Notes under the pieces: model-generated
Database searches by the model: none
What the model was told of the DNA's origin: nothing
What the model saw: the letters and a program-made list of their open reading frames with translations, nothing else
Program-made: the position numbers and the translations under genes
Shown here: positions 1 through 13,016 of the stretch, one piece after another
How positions within the stretch are numbered: the first letter of the stretch is position 1
How the letters are laid out: every line of letters starts with the position of its first letter
Source of the DNA: Atherix ibis
Taxonomy: Eukaryota; Arthropoda; Insecta; Diptera; Athericidae
Length of the DNA stretch: 64,000 nucleotides
Assembly (NCBI GenBank): GCA_958298945.1
Contig: OY282605.1
Location: 38,418,811-38,482,810, forward strand
Direction: 5' to 3'

Positions 1-1437
1 ACTATGATTAGACTGATTATGACATACGTAAACTTAATTTGCGGCAAACCTGTACAATCACATGCACGCGCAATAAATGCGTAAGTGCACGCGCATATAT
101 TATTACATTGTCAGATGCGCAACAAAAGGGAAATTTCACCTTTTGATGAAAAAGTCACGTGGAAAATATATTATATTTAACTTTAAAATTTCTAAACTAT
201 AAATTCGCTAACCCATTAGTGTAAATATTTTATTTTATATTATTTTATTTTAGCAGATGTCCAGTAAAACTTAAAAAAAATTAAATTATAAAATTCTGCT
301 ATAAATAGAAAATATTATACAAAAAGTTCTAACGAACTTTACGAAATTGTTGAGAGGCTATATGAAAACTAGTTGGCATCTTTTCTACGTTTCAAATTTT
401 GTTTCTAAAATTTTCAATAACTGTAAATAATAATATAATTATAACTTTAACCTGTAAATTTTTTTACGAAGAAGATTTTGTGAAAATTTCTCAATAAAAT
501 ATGCGCCGACTTTACGATCAAATGAGAGTCGGTAGGTTCAGTAACATATAATTTCAAATACAGCATAAGAAATGTGTAATCCTCTTTTTAAAATGTAAGA
601 AACAATTGTAAATTCTTAGAAAGAAACAATTAAAATAAGCGGGAACAAAATAAAGGGTAACATTTATACGCATTATTCTATTAAGATACTGATCTGAGAA
701 AATTACAAATTGTAATTTTTTACTATTTGAGTTATTGTAAGCAATTTTTTCCTAGGAATGATAGAAATAAAGAGTTGAAAGTAGAGTAATTAAGCAGTCA
801 GCCTCTTAGGAAATATGTAACAATTGTGGAGGCAGCCATGCAAAGCATCTGTAAATCTATATGTCCGCCCAGCGGACGCCAAATTATAATCAACAGGCGG
901 GATCTGGCCCAACATGCCTAGAGATTTTCATCAAAACTTCAGTGTTGTTTTGGGAGAGGTTGCTGTTGGAACGCACATTGTCGTTGATTGTAATGACACA
1001 TCGTTGATGATAAGCGATGAAATTCGACCCGTCCTGTATTGTAAACAGTCAGTCAGTCGCTTTGAACTAATATATACGATTCTGTCTACCGCACTCGAAA
1101 GCTTTTATTTTTTCATTAAATACTTTGTAAAATGTTATGTCACTAATGTTTTCTGTAATCGTACACCATAAAATCGTAGGTTTTTATCATCTTTCAAATA
1201 TTTTATGTTATTTTAAAAAAAAAAAGAATAAGTTTTTAAGATATTATTAAGTTCTTAGTCATCTTTATTTTCTTATTTAAATAAGTTATGCTATAAATCA
1301 TAATTGTTTTTTTTTAAAGAAAACATCGTAACTAAAAGGATTTGAGCAGTTTTTTGTCCCCAAACTGGCTTTGTTTTTAAAAAGAAAACTTTTAACAATA
1401 ATTATGAAGAAGAAAAAAATACCTACCGAAAATTTTA
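1..1437. other. AT-rich sequence without a recognised gene
   Basis: No gene or repeat family is recognised here. The part from about 800 to 1110 is less AT-rich than its surroundings and holds an 85-codon open frame (914-1171, plus strand). Its translation shows no signal peptide, motif or family resemblance that I know, and no convincing splice sites frame it. It is probably non-coding, or at best an unrecognised exon. Confidence 0.4.
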
Positions 1438-2644
1438 CGAGGTCTGTTCCGCGGGTTACGTATATTCGATTTTCGATTTTTTGTGGCGTTATGCTGGTAC
1501 TTATGTTTCTCACTTATACCGACAAGTTCGGCCATTTTGAATATTCAGTTAATTTTTGACAGCTGCTTTGCTTGCACATGTTTTGGCTTATCGTCGATTT
1601 TTGCCCATTCCAAAAAATGAATCAAAGAATCTGTATCAAATTTTGTGTGAAAAACAAAATTAATTGCGCGGACGCATTCCGAATATTGACTGTGGCATAT
1701 GGTGAAGCTACCTTGGACTGAAGCAACGTTTATTGGTGGTGCAAAATATTCTCAGAGGGCCGAGATGAAGTGAACGACGAAAAGCATGCCGGACGACCGA
1801 GCACGTCAACAACAGACGAAAACTGTATTGGCCAATCGTCGAATCACCGTTAGAGAAGTTGCTGAGGACTTAAACACATCGATTGGCTTGTGCCGTTCGA
1901 TTTTTACCAATGATTTGGGCGTGAGACGGGTCGCCGCGAAATTCATACTAAAATTACTCAATTTCGACCAAAAACAGCATCGCATTAACATTGCTAAGGA
2001 GCTGTTGGACTCTGTATTCGACGACCCAAATTTACTCCAGAGGGTCATAGCTGGTGACGAATAATGGGTTTATGGTTAGCACCTGGAAACCAAAGCTCAA
2101 TCATCCCAATGGAAGCTGCCGCACGAGCCAAGACCGAAAAAAGCGCGCCAAGTTCGGTCGAATATGAAGGTTTTGCTTACAGTTTTCTTCGATTACAGGG
2201 GCGTGGTACATCATGCCACAGGGTAGAACGGTCAATAAGGAATATTATCTGCAAGTAATGCTCAAGTTGCGCGAAGCAATCCGCCAGAAAAACCCGAATT
2301 TGTGGAAGAACAAAAATTGGCTTTTGCCATTTTTGGCCAAAAACAACACACTATTAATGCCGCAGCTACCATATTCCCCAGATCTGGCCCCCCGTGACTT
2401 TTTTTGTTCACGAAACTGAAGAGCCCCATGAAAGGACGACGCTACGCTACGATTGAGGAGATAAAGAAGGAGGAGCTGAACAAGATCACAAAAAATGATT
2501 TTTTGAAGTGCTTCGAGGATTGGAAAAAACGTTGGCACAAGTGTATAATATCTGGTGGGGATTACTTTGAAGGGGACAAAATAGATATAATAAATAATTT
2601 TTGAAAAAAACACAAAATTCGCGATACCTTTTGAACAGACCTCG
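1438..2644 (+). mobile_element. Mariner element, family M2, longest copy (inactive)
   Basis: The element is flanked by TA (1436-1437 and 2645-2646), and its ends CGAGGTCTGTTC and GAACAGACCTCG are inverted repeats. At 1207 bp it is close to full mariner length. A DD34D mariner transposase can be followed from an ATG at 1617 (MNQRICIKF) through an N-terminal DNA-binding region, QKQHRINIAKELL, a VIAGDE box with a stop instead of serine right after it (2062-2064), and the PYSPDLAPRDF box near 2380. The C-terminal FEDWKKRWHKCIISGGDYF ends near 2575. The 5' terminal repeat has lost about 26 nt compared with the other copies. Several frameshifts plus the stop make it a pseudogene. It is the only copy in the window that keeps the N-terminal part. 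Confidence 0.85.
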
Positions 2645-2646
2645 TA

Positions 2647-5448
2647 TGTCAAAATACTAAAACTATTATTACGAAACTCCGTATACCTTTAAGCTCACTT
2701 CCGTACACCTTTAAGTGACCATAGAGAAATTGAAAAATTCAAAATAAAGAAGAATTTGTACGCGTGCAAAAATTCCATTGCCACCCATAAATATTCTTTT
2801 CATCAGACAAATTCGCACCGAATTGACTTTTAAAGTCTTACAATGATGGTCACTTGAAATGGTTTTTTCTTCTTCTTCTTCTTTTTCTTACAGATACAAG
2901 ATAATCTTGTCCATTTTCACCTGTTCTTTCCATAATTCGACCTGTTCATCTACAATGCCGCAAGTATATTATTCAAAAAAGTAAATACTCTTTCAGACAT
3001 TCAGACAAGAAGCCATGATCTGATATGCTGTGACATAATCGGAAGACGAAGACTCTGGACCCACTCGTCTTTTCATACCATTCACCACATTCAGTGGGGA
3101 CTGAACAGCGAAGACGATGTGCAAGAATTTACACCAATCGCTACGGTTGCCGCGATTCATCTTTATTACCTTTTGCAGGTGCTATGCCGATATGGTTTTA
3201 TTCCCTTTTATATAAATCCGAATCGAATTGAATTGAAACCTTACACTTTGAATGTAATGCGAATCGAATAGAATTCTTTGTATGGTCATCGATGACCATA
3301 ACTTGTTTACTAACCATTGATAAAAGGCTGGAATAAAAGTTATTATGTCACTGGGCCACAATACACTACATGAGGTCAAATCCAATCAAATGTTAGCTTA
3401 AATACTATTATAAAATTTAATCAATTTTAAGTTGAGTTATATTTTTTTTAAAGTTCGCTAAACAAAAAAAAACAAACACTCCAGAGCTTTTCGATCAAAT
3501 ACCATTATTAACATTGATTTAAATAATGTATGGATGATTTTTAAGAAGATTTATTTTTAGAAAGATTAGTAAACAAAACTTGAAAATACACTTAACAAGA
3601 TAGAATTAAATAAAAGATTTTAATTTAGTTAAAATGTAAAAAAATTCTGAAAAATTCCGCTCTCAAAAAGAACTATTAGAAATTTCTACATAAATTTTAA
3701 AAACGTAGAAAAGTCCTCGATAGAATATTTTTAAGAGAGAAAAAAATTTTTTTTAATTGATATTTGGGAAAAAATCATGATGTCGATAATGCAGTTCGGT
3801 TTTTGTTGTTTTTGCCTCCTAAAGAATTTTTGTGTAAACTTTTTTATTTTTTTTATTTATTATTACATAATTAATTTTACTGTTTAATTAAAAACTAATT
3901 TTCGGTCAATTCAAAAAAAAAAATACAATTAAATATGAACCAACGTTATTCCAATGTAAACCAAAAATCAAACAAAACCAAATTAGTATCATTAATAATT
4001 CCAATATAAACTAAACTTATCAAATAACACCTTTAAATATGTTTTGAAAAATTAGGCGCCAGCCAAGTTGTATTGTTTACAAAAAGTCTTTAAGATGGTG
4101 TAGCTACTTGCTGCCGCCACCGTTCACTATTCGATAAGAAATTCAAAAAAAAAGGCACCCGAATTGAACATTTTAGAAAGTCTTCCACTTAAAATTTATT
4201 TAAAGGAAATTTAAATTTTCTACAGATTGATGAAGGTGCGGGCATTTTCTCACCCGATGGAAGGGGCAGGTCTAGTGTAACTTTTAAAAATCTATAACAG
4301 AAAAGTCTACTGAAAAGGTATTTAAAAGAAAACTCATCAAATCGATTTCTATGCACTTTTCTTTATTGATGAAATTTTTCACAATCACACGGTGCCATAG
4401 TATATGGTGAACAAAAAGCATTCATTTTTGTCTGCAAAAGGTAAACATTACAGGAAATTAACTTTATGGCGCTAATGAATATGGGATAGCATGTGGTGTT
4501 ATGGTATTCTTCGTCTCAATGATGAATACAAGGACTACAGTAACGAAAACTTGTGAAATTTATACGAAATAACATAAATGTTTGGTATTATCTGTGTCGC
4601 CAGATCGTACCAGTCTTTTTGGTATAAAGTTTAGTCTCTGAGAAGTACACAAACTTATCTAAGAGGAGAAGATTGCAGTTGATGAACTAATGGTAGTACG
4701 AGTAGATGGCATAGACTCGTGCAACTCTGGACCAATGCTCCATAACTTTTCAGGTCTTGTTTAGCTAAATAAATAATTAACAGTCATTGTAGAAAGGAAG
4801 CCGTTGTATATAATTCTAACTGTTTGCATCCCATTCCTTGGACTAAGAGCAGTTCATAGTAATTCAGCTGACATGGATATTCTTCTATCGTTCAGCTGGC
4901 AAAGATTGTATTAACATAGCACGTTCAAACACTCTTAAAAACTGGAAAATGTTCGTATTTTCTGAAGATCGTTTATGCTATTCAACTTTGACTATTTACA
5001 ATATATTTTCCATGTTGCACTCGTAAATTGGAAGTGCAATATTTTATGACTTGAATGAAATTTATTTAGAGTTGCTTGCTGCCGCAAAAGATGTTTTTTT
5101 TTTCTAACATAAAAGACGAAATTCTTTTATAAACAAACGATTGTATGCCATCAACGACCACCATACTTGCACGTACGAGCCTATACGAGCGGACTCGTAT
5201 AAGGAAAATGCATGGATTTCGCTCTTTTTAAAAAAAGAGGGAGGGAGGCGGAAAAAAACTGACGAAAATCCGCTCCTTTACAATTGTCAGTTCCAAACGA
5301 ACATACCTCTTGCCTCCGATATTTACAGAGTTAATTATCGAACATTCTCTCTCTCTCACTTTGGTTTTCGCTCCTTCGTAAATGTTTAATTATGGAACAT
5401 TTACGATTGGAACACAATTCGAACTGTAACTGAAAAATCCACTACAAA
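2647..5448. other. AT-rich intergenic sequence
   Basis: No coding sequence is recognised. It carries a 20-bp perfect palindrome (3281-3300), and the motif GATAATGCAGTTCG at 3785 that recurs in the diverged tandem repeat at 11660. An 82-codon open frame near 5141 looks accidental. Confidence 0.4.
3281..3300. repeat. 20-bp perfect palindrome
   Basis: The sequence TATGGTCATCGATGACCATA reads the same on both strands with no spacer. It could be a dimeric factor site or chance; nothing around it helps decide. Confidence 0.6.
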
Positions 5449-5450
5449 TA

Positions 5451-6280
5451 CGAGGCCTGTTCAAAAAGTATAGCGGGAATTTTGAATTTCCGCGGGTTAC
5501 GTATATTTGATTTTCTATTTTTTGTAGCGTTATGTTGGTACTTATGTCTCTCACTTATGCCGACAAGTTCGGCCATTTTGAATGTTCAGTTAATTTTCGA
5601 CAACTGCTTTGCTTGCACGTGTTTTGGCTCGTCTTCGATTTTTGCTCATTTTCGACCAAAAACAGTATCGCATTAACATTGCTAAGGAGCTGTTGGACTC
5701 CGTCCGCGACGACCCAAATTTGCTCCAGAGGGTCATAACTGGTGACGAATCATGGTTTTATGGTTATGATGTAGAAACCAAAGCTCAATCATCCCAATGG
5801 AAGCTGCCGCACGAGCCAAGACCAAAAAAAGCGTCAAGTTCGGTCGAACGTAAAGGTTTTGTTTACAGTTTTCTTCGATTGCAGGGGCGTGGTGCATCAT
5901 GAGTTCTTGCCATAGGGTAGTATGCGATCCGCCAGAAACGCCCGGATTTGTGGAAGAACAAAAATTGGCTTTTGCCATTTTTGGCCAAAAACAATACACT
6001 AATAATGCCGCAGCCACCGTAGTCCTCAGATCTGGCCCCCCGTGATTTTTTCTTGTTCCCGAAACTGAAGAGCACCATGAAAGGACGACGCTACGCTACA
6101 ATTGAGGAGATAAAGAAGGCATCGAACAAGGAGGTGGACAAGATCACAAAAATGATTTTTGAAGTGCTTCGAGGATTGGAAGCAATCGTTGGCACAAGTG
6201 TATAATATCTGGTGGGGATTACTTTGAGGGGGACAAAATAGATATTCATGAATAAATAAATAATTTTTGAACAGAATTTG
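5451..6280 (+). mobile_element. Mariner family M2, internally deleted copy
   Basis: The copy is flanked by TA (5449-5450, 6281-6282). The 5' end CGAGGCCTGTTC is good; the 3' end is mutated (GAACAGAATTTG). About 350 bp present in the 1.4-kb copy is missing: the 5' leader runs directly into the middle of the transposase at about 5650, where TTTTTGCTCA meets TTTTCGACCAAAAACAG. The catalytic part (GDESWFYGYDVETKAQSS) and a broken C-terminus remain. A further gap near 5915 removes the QGRTVNKEYY box. Confidence 0.85.
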
Positions 6281-6282
6281 TA

Positions 6283-7480
6283 CTGTCAAAAATTTTCGAA
6301 TTTCAATAGCAATAAACAATTTTATTTATAAAAATTATTTTGTTCAATTTTTTATATAACTAAAAATAATGTATTCACTTATATTATTTCTATTTCAATT
6401 TTAACTGTCAAACATCAATCCTGCCATATAACAAAACACTGAACTGTATGGCATTACTTAAACTTCAATTGCAAAATTAGGCGATACAAACAGTCGCAGC
6501 TATGTGCATTCCTATAAGACTGGGAAGGTTTTAAAATTTTGACAGAACCAGACTTGCTTGGGTCTAGTTGTAATTGGTTTTAACCATTAAGATTCTCTCT
6601 TCCTCTTCTCTCTCTCATATAATGTTTAATTTTCGTTAATTTTTCTTAATTGTTGTTTGTCTATTTACATACAGGGTGGTAGTTTTTATTTTTTTAAATA
6701 TATGTTTTTATATTTATTTTCCAGATAAACTTAAAAGTTTTTCGTTCTGATTCATTCATGCTTACAAAGTCCACCAAAAAAAGTAGTTAAATATCGTTCT
6801 GATTCATTCATGCTTACAAAGTTTAAAAAAAAGTAGTTAAATATCCGCACCAAAAATAGACGCTCTTCAATAAATTTTTGGACGAAAAAAAATCGCCTTC
6901 TTTAATACTTTTTCATGTTTAGTTATTTTTATTTATATTTATTCTTCTAAAATAAATAATGTTCTGGTTGGAAATCATTTAATAGCAGTTAATGCGTAGG
7001 GAACAGTCTCTTGAAAATTAATTGAAAACGTATTCAAAAATGAAAATAGTCATTTTTTTCTAAGATCAAAAATATTCTTTTGCTTGGAAAAATTACTATA
7101 TTTACTGAGAGTTTTCAAGTTTTCAAGATAACTAAAAGGAAAGTCATTTTTAAAAGCAGATTTCGATGAACATTTTTTTTTAAATTATATTGCTCAGACT
7201 TTTTGCCATAATTCATGGATTACAAACATTATTTAAATGACTTACTTCCTGCAGGACTTAATTCTTTTACGGGAATTTTTGATGATTCTTTTGCATGTTT
7301 CAGGCAACAAGACTCAATTCAATGAGTAAATTTTTATTCGGTGTCGTACATTTATTTTTGCAATTTTAACATAACTTTGAGTTATATTCAAAAAATAATA
7401 AATAATAAATAAATTATTATTTTAAATAGAAGTGCAATATTTTTAATTGAAAATTAAGTAAAGATGGCAGTAAATAATCA
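6283..7480. other. AT-rich sequence without recognised genes
   Basis: Apart from the 52-bp tandem duplication at 6742 this stretch is low-complexity A/T with no recognisable coding, RNA or transposon content. Confidence 0.4.
6742..6843. repeat. 52-bp tandem duplication
   Basis: TCGTTCTGATTCATTCATGC starts at 6742 and again at 6794. The two copies differ only at a short CCACC/TT spot before the A-run. It is a recent-looking local duplication without a clear role. Confidence 0.8.
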
Positions 7481-7484
7481 GCCA

Positions 7485-8140
7485 AATTGGCAGACGTCTG
7501 CCAACGGGAGGTTACAAAAACAATTTTGCTGATGACTGGCTGCAGGCGGACGTTGGCTGACGAATAGTCGTCAAGCTTGTAAATGGTGAGCCAACTTGTC
7601 CGACTCGTCAGCGAAAACTGTCCCAAAGTCATCAGCCAATTTTGCCAATGTGACTGATGATGACTGACGTATTAGACGGGATTTATAATTTCTTAAGCAA
7701 TTTGTGTGAGGAAAATTAAATAAGTTCATTTTTTTTTTAATTAAAAAGTTTAAGAGAAAGGTTGCTGCACTGATATTTTTGGCGTGTACATTGCAGTACG
7801 AAATAGATAGACAAACACATTTGAAATTTAAAAAAAATAAACAGAATGACTTACTTCCTATAACCAATACTGTCAGACGGTTTGGCCATCGTCAGCCACC
7901 TCACGAACTCGTAGGAGAGTGGTAGGAGGTCTGGATGATGCACTAAAATGCATCTGACATCTCTCAAATATCACAAATCAGGCTATTGGAAGGTCAGTCC
8001 AAATTGACTGATTCGTCAGTCATGTCTGCAAATTTTACAAAGCAGGCTATAAGATGATCAGCCGAATTTAGGACGGATTCAAGAGTCATTTTGACGTCAC
8101 GTTAACAGACGTCTGCCGATTTCACTGGTCATCTAATGGC
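7485..8140. repeat. Region of clustered inverted and direct short motifs (possible non-autonomous DNA transposon)
   Basis: This segment is richer in G/C than its flanks and carries many copies of TCAGCC, GTCAGT and their complements. The palindrome-centred word CAGACGTCTGCC occurs near both edges (about 7491 and 8113). An internal direct repeat with the word CAGGCTAT lies around 7980-8055. Clustered short motifs on both strands are typical of subterminal repeats in hAT- or P-like DNA elements, but I cannot define terminal repeats or a target duplication. No transposase is visible. Confidence 0.35.
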
Positions 8141-10439
8141 ACCATAAAAAAACACGTACTCTTCGATTTTTTCAAAAACTCTAAATCATCTGATCAGCTG
8201 ACGTTTCTTTGCACGTGGCAATTGTGTTTAGTTTCTTGAATCAGGCGAGATTATTGAACAATTTTAGTTATCGTCACTAGTTCTCGTTTAAGTCCAGAAC
8301 ACAATAACGAAGAAAAACGACAAGGGACATAATTTTTAAAAAATCTTAAGGAAACACACAAAATTCCGAGGACAATTTTCTTTCTACTAAATTTACCGTT
8401 ATTCTTGTAGTACTGCCACACATGTACAGTGTTTTGTAGATAAATGCATATATACGAGGTTAAGTGAATTTAAAAATTGAATTAAGCTTTAAATATAAAT
8501 AATAAACTGTCCAGATGATGTTTGATTACTCGTTACAATTGTGTTAAATCTATTGACACGGGCGGAATTCGTTAATTTTTGACAGAAATTTTACTTATCA
8601 TCGGAATTGTGTTCGGACCTTTACTTAAAAATATGCAGTAATTTTTTTCTCTCTTCTTGTTTTTGAGTAAATAGATAACTGCAAAAAATAAATTTAAAAA
8701 AAACTGCAATAAACCGAATATATGTATATGCGTGTATGTGTATATTCTGTAAAGATACTACTTTCCTTATCAGAAATGGAAATTTATCGCTCTTATCAAA
8801 ATTACCAAACATGGCCGATGAAATGGTAAAATTTAGTAGAAAAAAAAGAAAAAAAAATTACGACATTTTTTTAAATAACTCAAATAAATTTACGTAAAAA
8901 CAAATTATTTTCACCAAAAAAAAATCTGTTTTTTTTTTAATTAAATGAATAAATCTGAATTATAGAAATCCGCTGCTCATAAACATAACCAAACAAATGA
9001 CACAACACTCGTAAATATGAATTTTCGCTGTTGTTATCGCTTTTTTTTACGATTGTGTTTACATGGATTGTCTGTGGATTTGGTGGTCGATAGTTTCAGT
9101 GCATCTGTTTGCCCAGCCACAATTGAACCACAATACAAAAATGGACATGAACGATGGTGATGAAAATTGACGGACACAATTCTAGGCCGAAGAAGAAGAG
9201 CTTTCCACACTGCCGTTTTGTAATCGTATCCATTACTGTGAGAATTAGGGCCAAAGGGTGGGACTACGACGCATCAGTTTCATATTGCCATTTGTCAATT
9301 AATCGACAATTTCGACACTCAAGTTGATACAGTATAGGAAATTGAGCAGATGATGTCAAAGATACGCTTAGCTGAAGGGGGCAGCAGGAATGTCTTATCT
9401 GTCTGAGAATCGTCAGCCGGTGACTATTATCAGACGCCAATACAGAGGGTCGACAAATGGCGCCAATTCTGTATGCACAAATCAATCTAAAACGGGCGAC
9501 ACTAGTTCACCAGATCCCAATAACAAAAACCAACTAGCTGGTCTTCGTCATCGGAATGGGACCAGTAGCCCTACAAAAATTTATTTACCCTACAATCTTC
9601 GTCTCTGTAAAATAAACAATATCAGCTCCAGTCTAATGTTAGTTCATGTCAAATAATATTGACTCTTTGTAATATGGTAGTCTACATGCGAGTGCATAGT
9701 GCAAGTGGAATAAATCCCCCACTCTCTCTAGCCCTCCCTTTCTCACCCTTCATTTATGATCCTTCTCCTAAGCGAATATTTATGTTTTTATAATTATTAT
9801 TATTGCACTATTGGCAATTCTTCCTACTTTTTATATTATAGAACATGAAAACGTGTGAAATTCTAAGATTGATATCTGGAATAATAATGATAAAAAGATA
9901 ATTTTTTTTTTAAAAGCACACATTTTTGATATAACTTTAATGATAGAAATTGCAACATTCTTATAGGGGGGGGGGGGTGTAGGTGCTGTTGGAGTAAATT
10001 TCTTTTTTTTATCACGAAAGTAAATAATTTTAACTTGTCGCAGTACTAAAGTAGACGATAACAAATGATTTTTGTCACGCGATTAACAAATCAATTTTAA
10101 TAAAACGATCACAAATATTACGTAGGTCTAACTCTCATAAAATGTTACGAGTATACAAAATGCATAATTATATACATTTATAAGAGAATTTAATCAGTAT
10201 CATTTTTTTTTTGTTAATTTTATTGCAATCAATAAAAATCTTAATCGAAAATTAATAATTTTGTAAAATATTCAATTAAAAAGATTAAAATGTTTTTTTC
10301 CTAAAGACAAAAATTTTAATGGGCCATATTAAAAGATATTTTAATACTAATTATTATTTAAAAATAAAAGTAATTAATATTAGACTAAACGACCCTTTTT
10401 TGATTTTAGATAAATTGATTTAAAGAGTATTAAATTTTA
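8141..10439. other. Mostly AT-rich sequence; one small composition-biased ORF
   Basis: No gene can be named. The 9060-9660 part is less AT-rich and has an 88-codon plus-strand frame starting with ATG at 9390 (MSYLSENRQPV...), rich in S, T, N, P and R. Its composition resembles a disordered coding exon, but there are no homology clues. A G-run (about 11 G) sits at 9966. Confidence 0.3.
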
Positions 10440-11780
10440 TAAGCAAAAGTCAAATATGGCATTTTTATTGTTACTATTGCAAAACTATTAAAAAAAACTT
10501 TCATATTTTCTTCGAAGTTTTACATAGTAAAAATTTTTTTTTAAATTTTAATTGCATTTTGAAATTCTATATGAAAAAAAAACAAATTAAGAAATTAATT
10601 GCAAAAAAAATCTTAAAAAATTAGTTTTATTTAGATTTAGAAATTTATATCAAAATACTGCATTACCCACACAAATTACTCATTTCGGGATAAAGCAATA
10701 ATATTTTTACACTGCATTATCTTGGACAAATTTAGTCGTTTTTTTATATTTTGAAAATCTGATGAATTGGACACTTTGAGCTTTTCTAGTATAGTTTTCA
10801 TATCAGCTAAATTCAAATGTGCCATTTTTATTGTTACTATTCTAAAGCTCTTAAACAAAACTTTCATATAGTTTTACATGTAAAAATATTTTTTTTTTAA
10901 ATTTAAAAAAAAATCCTTGAAAAAACATAATTTTTTTAAATTTTAATTGAATTTTGAAATTTTATATAATAAATTGAGAAAATATTTGCTTTTTAAACAA
11001 ATTAATTTTGTTTCAATTTGGAAATTTATTTCCAAATACTGCATTATCCCTAAATTTACTAACTTCGGGGTAATGCAGTTCTTTATGCTTCATTGCATTA
11101 TCTTGAAAAAATTAAGTCCTTTTTTTAACATTTAGAAAGTATGATAAATAGATTACTAGTATCTTTGTCCAAATTGTCCTTCAAATCAATCAATCCAAAA
11201 TCAATCTAATTTTGGTTTGATTGATTTAAAGGACAATTTAGGCTTTATTTGGGAGGGCAGTTTACTTTTCCTAAACTCTTCAATAAACTTTTTCTATATT
11301 CTTACTTATTTTGGGAGAAAAGTGATTTTGTCAAAAGCAAACTAATATCATATCAATTTAAAAAAGTATTTGCAAAAAAAAATTTTATTTCGATTCGGAA
11401 ATTTATTTTTAAACACTGAGATTTAGTGGTTCCGAATAAATTGGACACTTTGAGCTTTAGTTGCGAGGGTAGTTTATCAAAATCTAATATCAGCATTTTT
11501 TCCTAAACTCTTTAATAAACTTTTTATACTTTCTTTTTAAATTTTTGGAGAAAAGCAATTTTGCAAAAGCAAACTCATATCATATAGGCTTAAGAAAGTA
11601 TTATCTAAAAAAATCCTCCAAATATTAGTTGTTATAGTTTTAGGATAATGCAGTATTATGATAATGCAGTTCGTCGGAGGTTGTGCAGTATTATTTCAAC
11701 ACTGCATTATATTGAAAAAATTAAATAATTTTTTTGTAAATATTTAGAAAATTCTGATAAATTTTTTTTCTTATATAATT
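10440..11780. repeat. Diverged tandem repeat of about 370-380 bp, at least three units
   Basis: The same succession of words recurs: GCCATTTTTATTGTTACTAT (10457 and 10822), TACTGCATTA followed by TTCGGG, then CTGCATTATCTTG. It appears at about 10655, 11036 and, more worn, 11410 and 11700. Complementary GATAATGCAGT and ACTGCATTATC words give each unit an inverted-repeat character. There is no coding potential. This is an old satellite-like array or repeated transposon end. Confidence 0.6.
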
Positions 11781-11884
11781 AATTATTTTTATTGAAACCG
11801 AATATCCAGAAAAATTGGGTTTTTTTTCTTTTAAATTATTTATGCGAGTACTCGTAAAATTTACCAAAAACAGAGGTATTATAC

Positions 11885-13016
11885 TGGGTTATCCATTTGA
11901 AAGTTCGGAGAGTATAGCTTTTCCAATTTAACAGCTGTCAAATATTGTATATACGAGCATGTGTCATTTATGATGAGATTTGTTCAGATTTATAATGATT
12001 TACCATTTAATATTATAGATTGTTCAACTAACAAACAACAAACATTAAACGAGTAAAGATACGTTGAAGAAAATATTTTTTTCGAACAAAATTTTCTTGA
12101 TCTATGAGGCGAATAAGCAAAACTGCCATATATGGGGCTCTGAGAACCCACAAGTGACTGTAGAGAAGCCAACAATCTGTTCCCTACTATATACTATAGC
12201 TATCCATTTATAGTTCGAAAGGTACAGCTCAGTCATTTGATAATTGTCAAATTCATAATATCATTCAAGATCGCATTTGTTTGCCATTTTATATTTTAAA
12301 TTATTCGACAACTAAAGAAAACAGTTAAATAATAAAAGTTTTTTACAAAGTTGGTAAAACTTTATCAATGAAAAGTTCCTCATTCGGTAGATAACTCAAT
12401 AAGGAAAATCGCCACATATGAGGCTCTAAATACCCACAAATGACTGTGAAGAAGCCATTTTATTGACCGTCTGATGTGCATTTTAATCTAAAGATCTTAT
12501 TGGCCCGTATTTCTTTGAAAATTCTAATCGTTATGATCGTGGGATAATTGTTTTTTTTGGCCTGAGCTTAAAGTTTTTAATCTGGACTATATTTGGTTTT
12601 AACAAAACGGTACCATGGTCCTCTAAACTGGAAAATTTCAGTTTTATGGCGCGAAAATTTCCCAAAATGCATAACCTCCAGATTTGGTGACATCAATTGG
12701 CCCTCAAGATCGTGTGATTTAATGCCGTTCCGATTTTTCTTGGAAAACTATGCATATTCAAACAGTTTTTTTAAAGGATTTCGAAAGCATCCATCAAATA
12801 ATGGCCAATTTACATTCCAAACTATGGAAAAAAGTCATCAAAAACTATCTTAAGTGGATCGAGTCCCAAAAAGAAGTTTTACGCTAGATATTTGAATATC
12901 AGCACATAGAATGACAAAGTATAAGTAATATAATAATTTTAAAATTTTATCAAAATCTAAATTTCTAGTATATTTTACTTAATTTCACTTTCCAAAGCCT
13001 CAGTTGGATAACCTCA
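11885..13016 (+). mobile_element. IS630/Tc1-like transposon relic (family V) with duplicated 5' part
   Basis: The ends GGGTTATCC (11886) and GGATAACC (13007) form a short inverted repeat. Translation gives pieces of a transposase with NKQNCHIWGSENPQV (near 12110) and, further on, RFGDINWPSRSCDLMPFRFF (near 12690). These are hallmarks of the Tc1/mariner-superfamily lineage with long spacing between the last two catalytic acidic residues, possibly the DD41D 'visitor' type. The first 300 nt or so occur twice in a row (11885-12188 and 12189-12490), each holding its own copy of the GSENPQ / NTHK-like segment. Many stops and frameshifts make it inactive. Confidence 0.65.

Noticed and set aside
1371..1559. 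Short plus-strand and minus-strand frames around the left end of the M2 mariner
   Set aside because: They lie across the terminal repeat and untranslated leader of the element; similar frames recur in every M2 copy.
9966..9977. Run of G residues as a possible regulatory quadruplex
   Set aside because: A single homopolymer run without further G-tracts does not make a convincing quadruplex.
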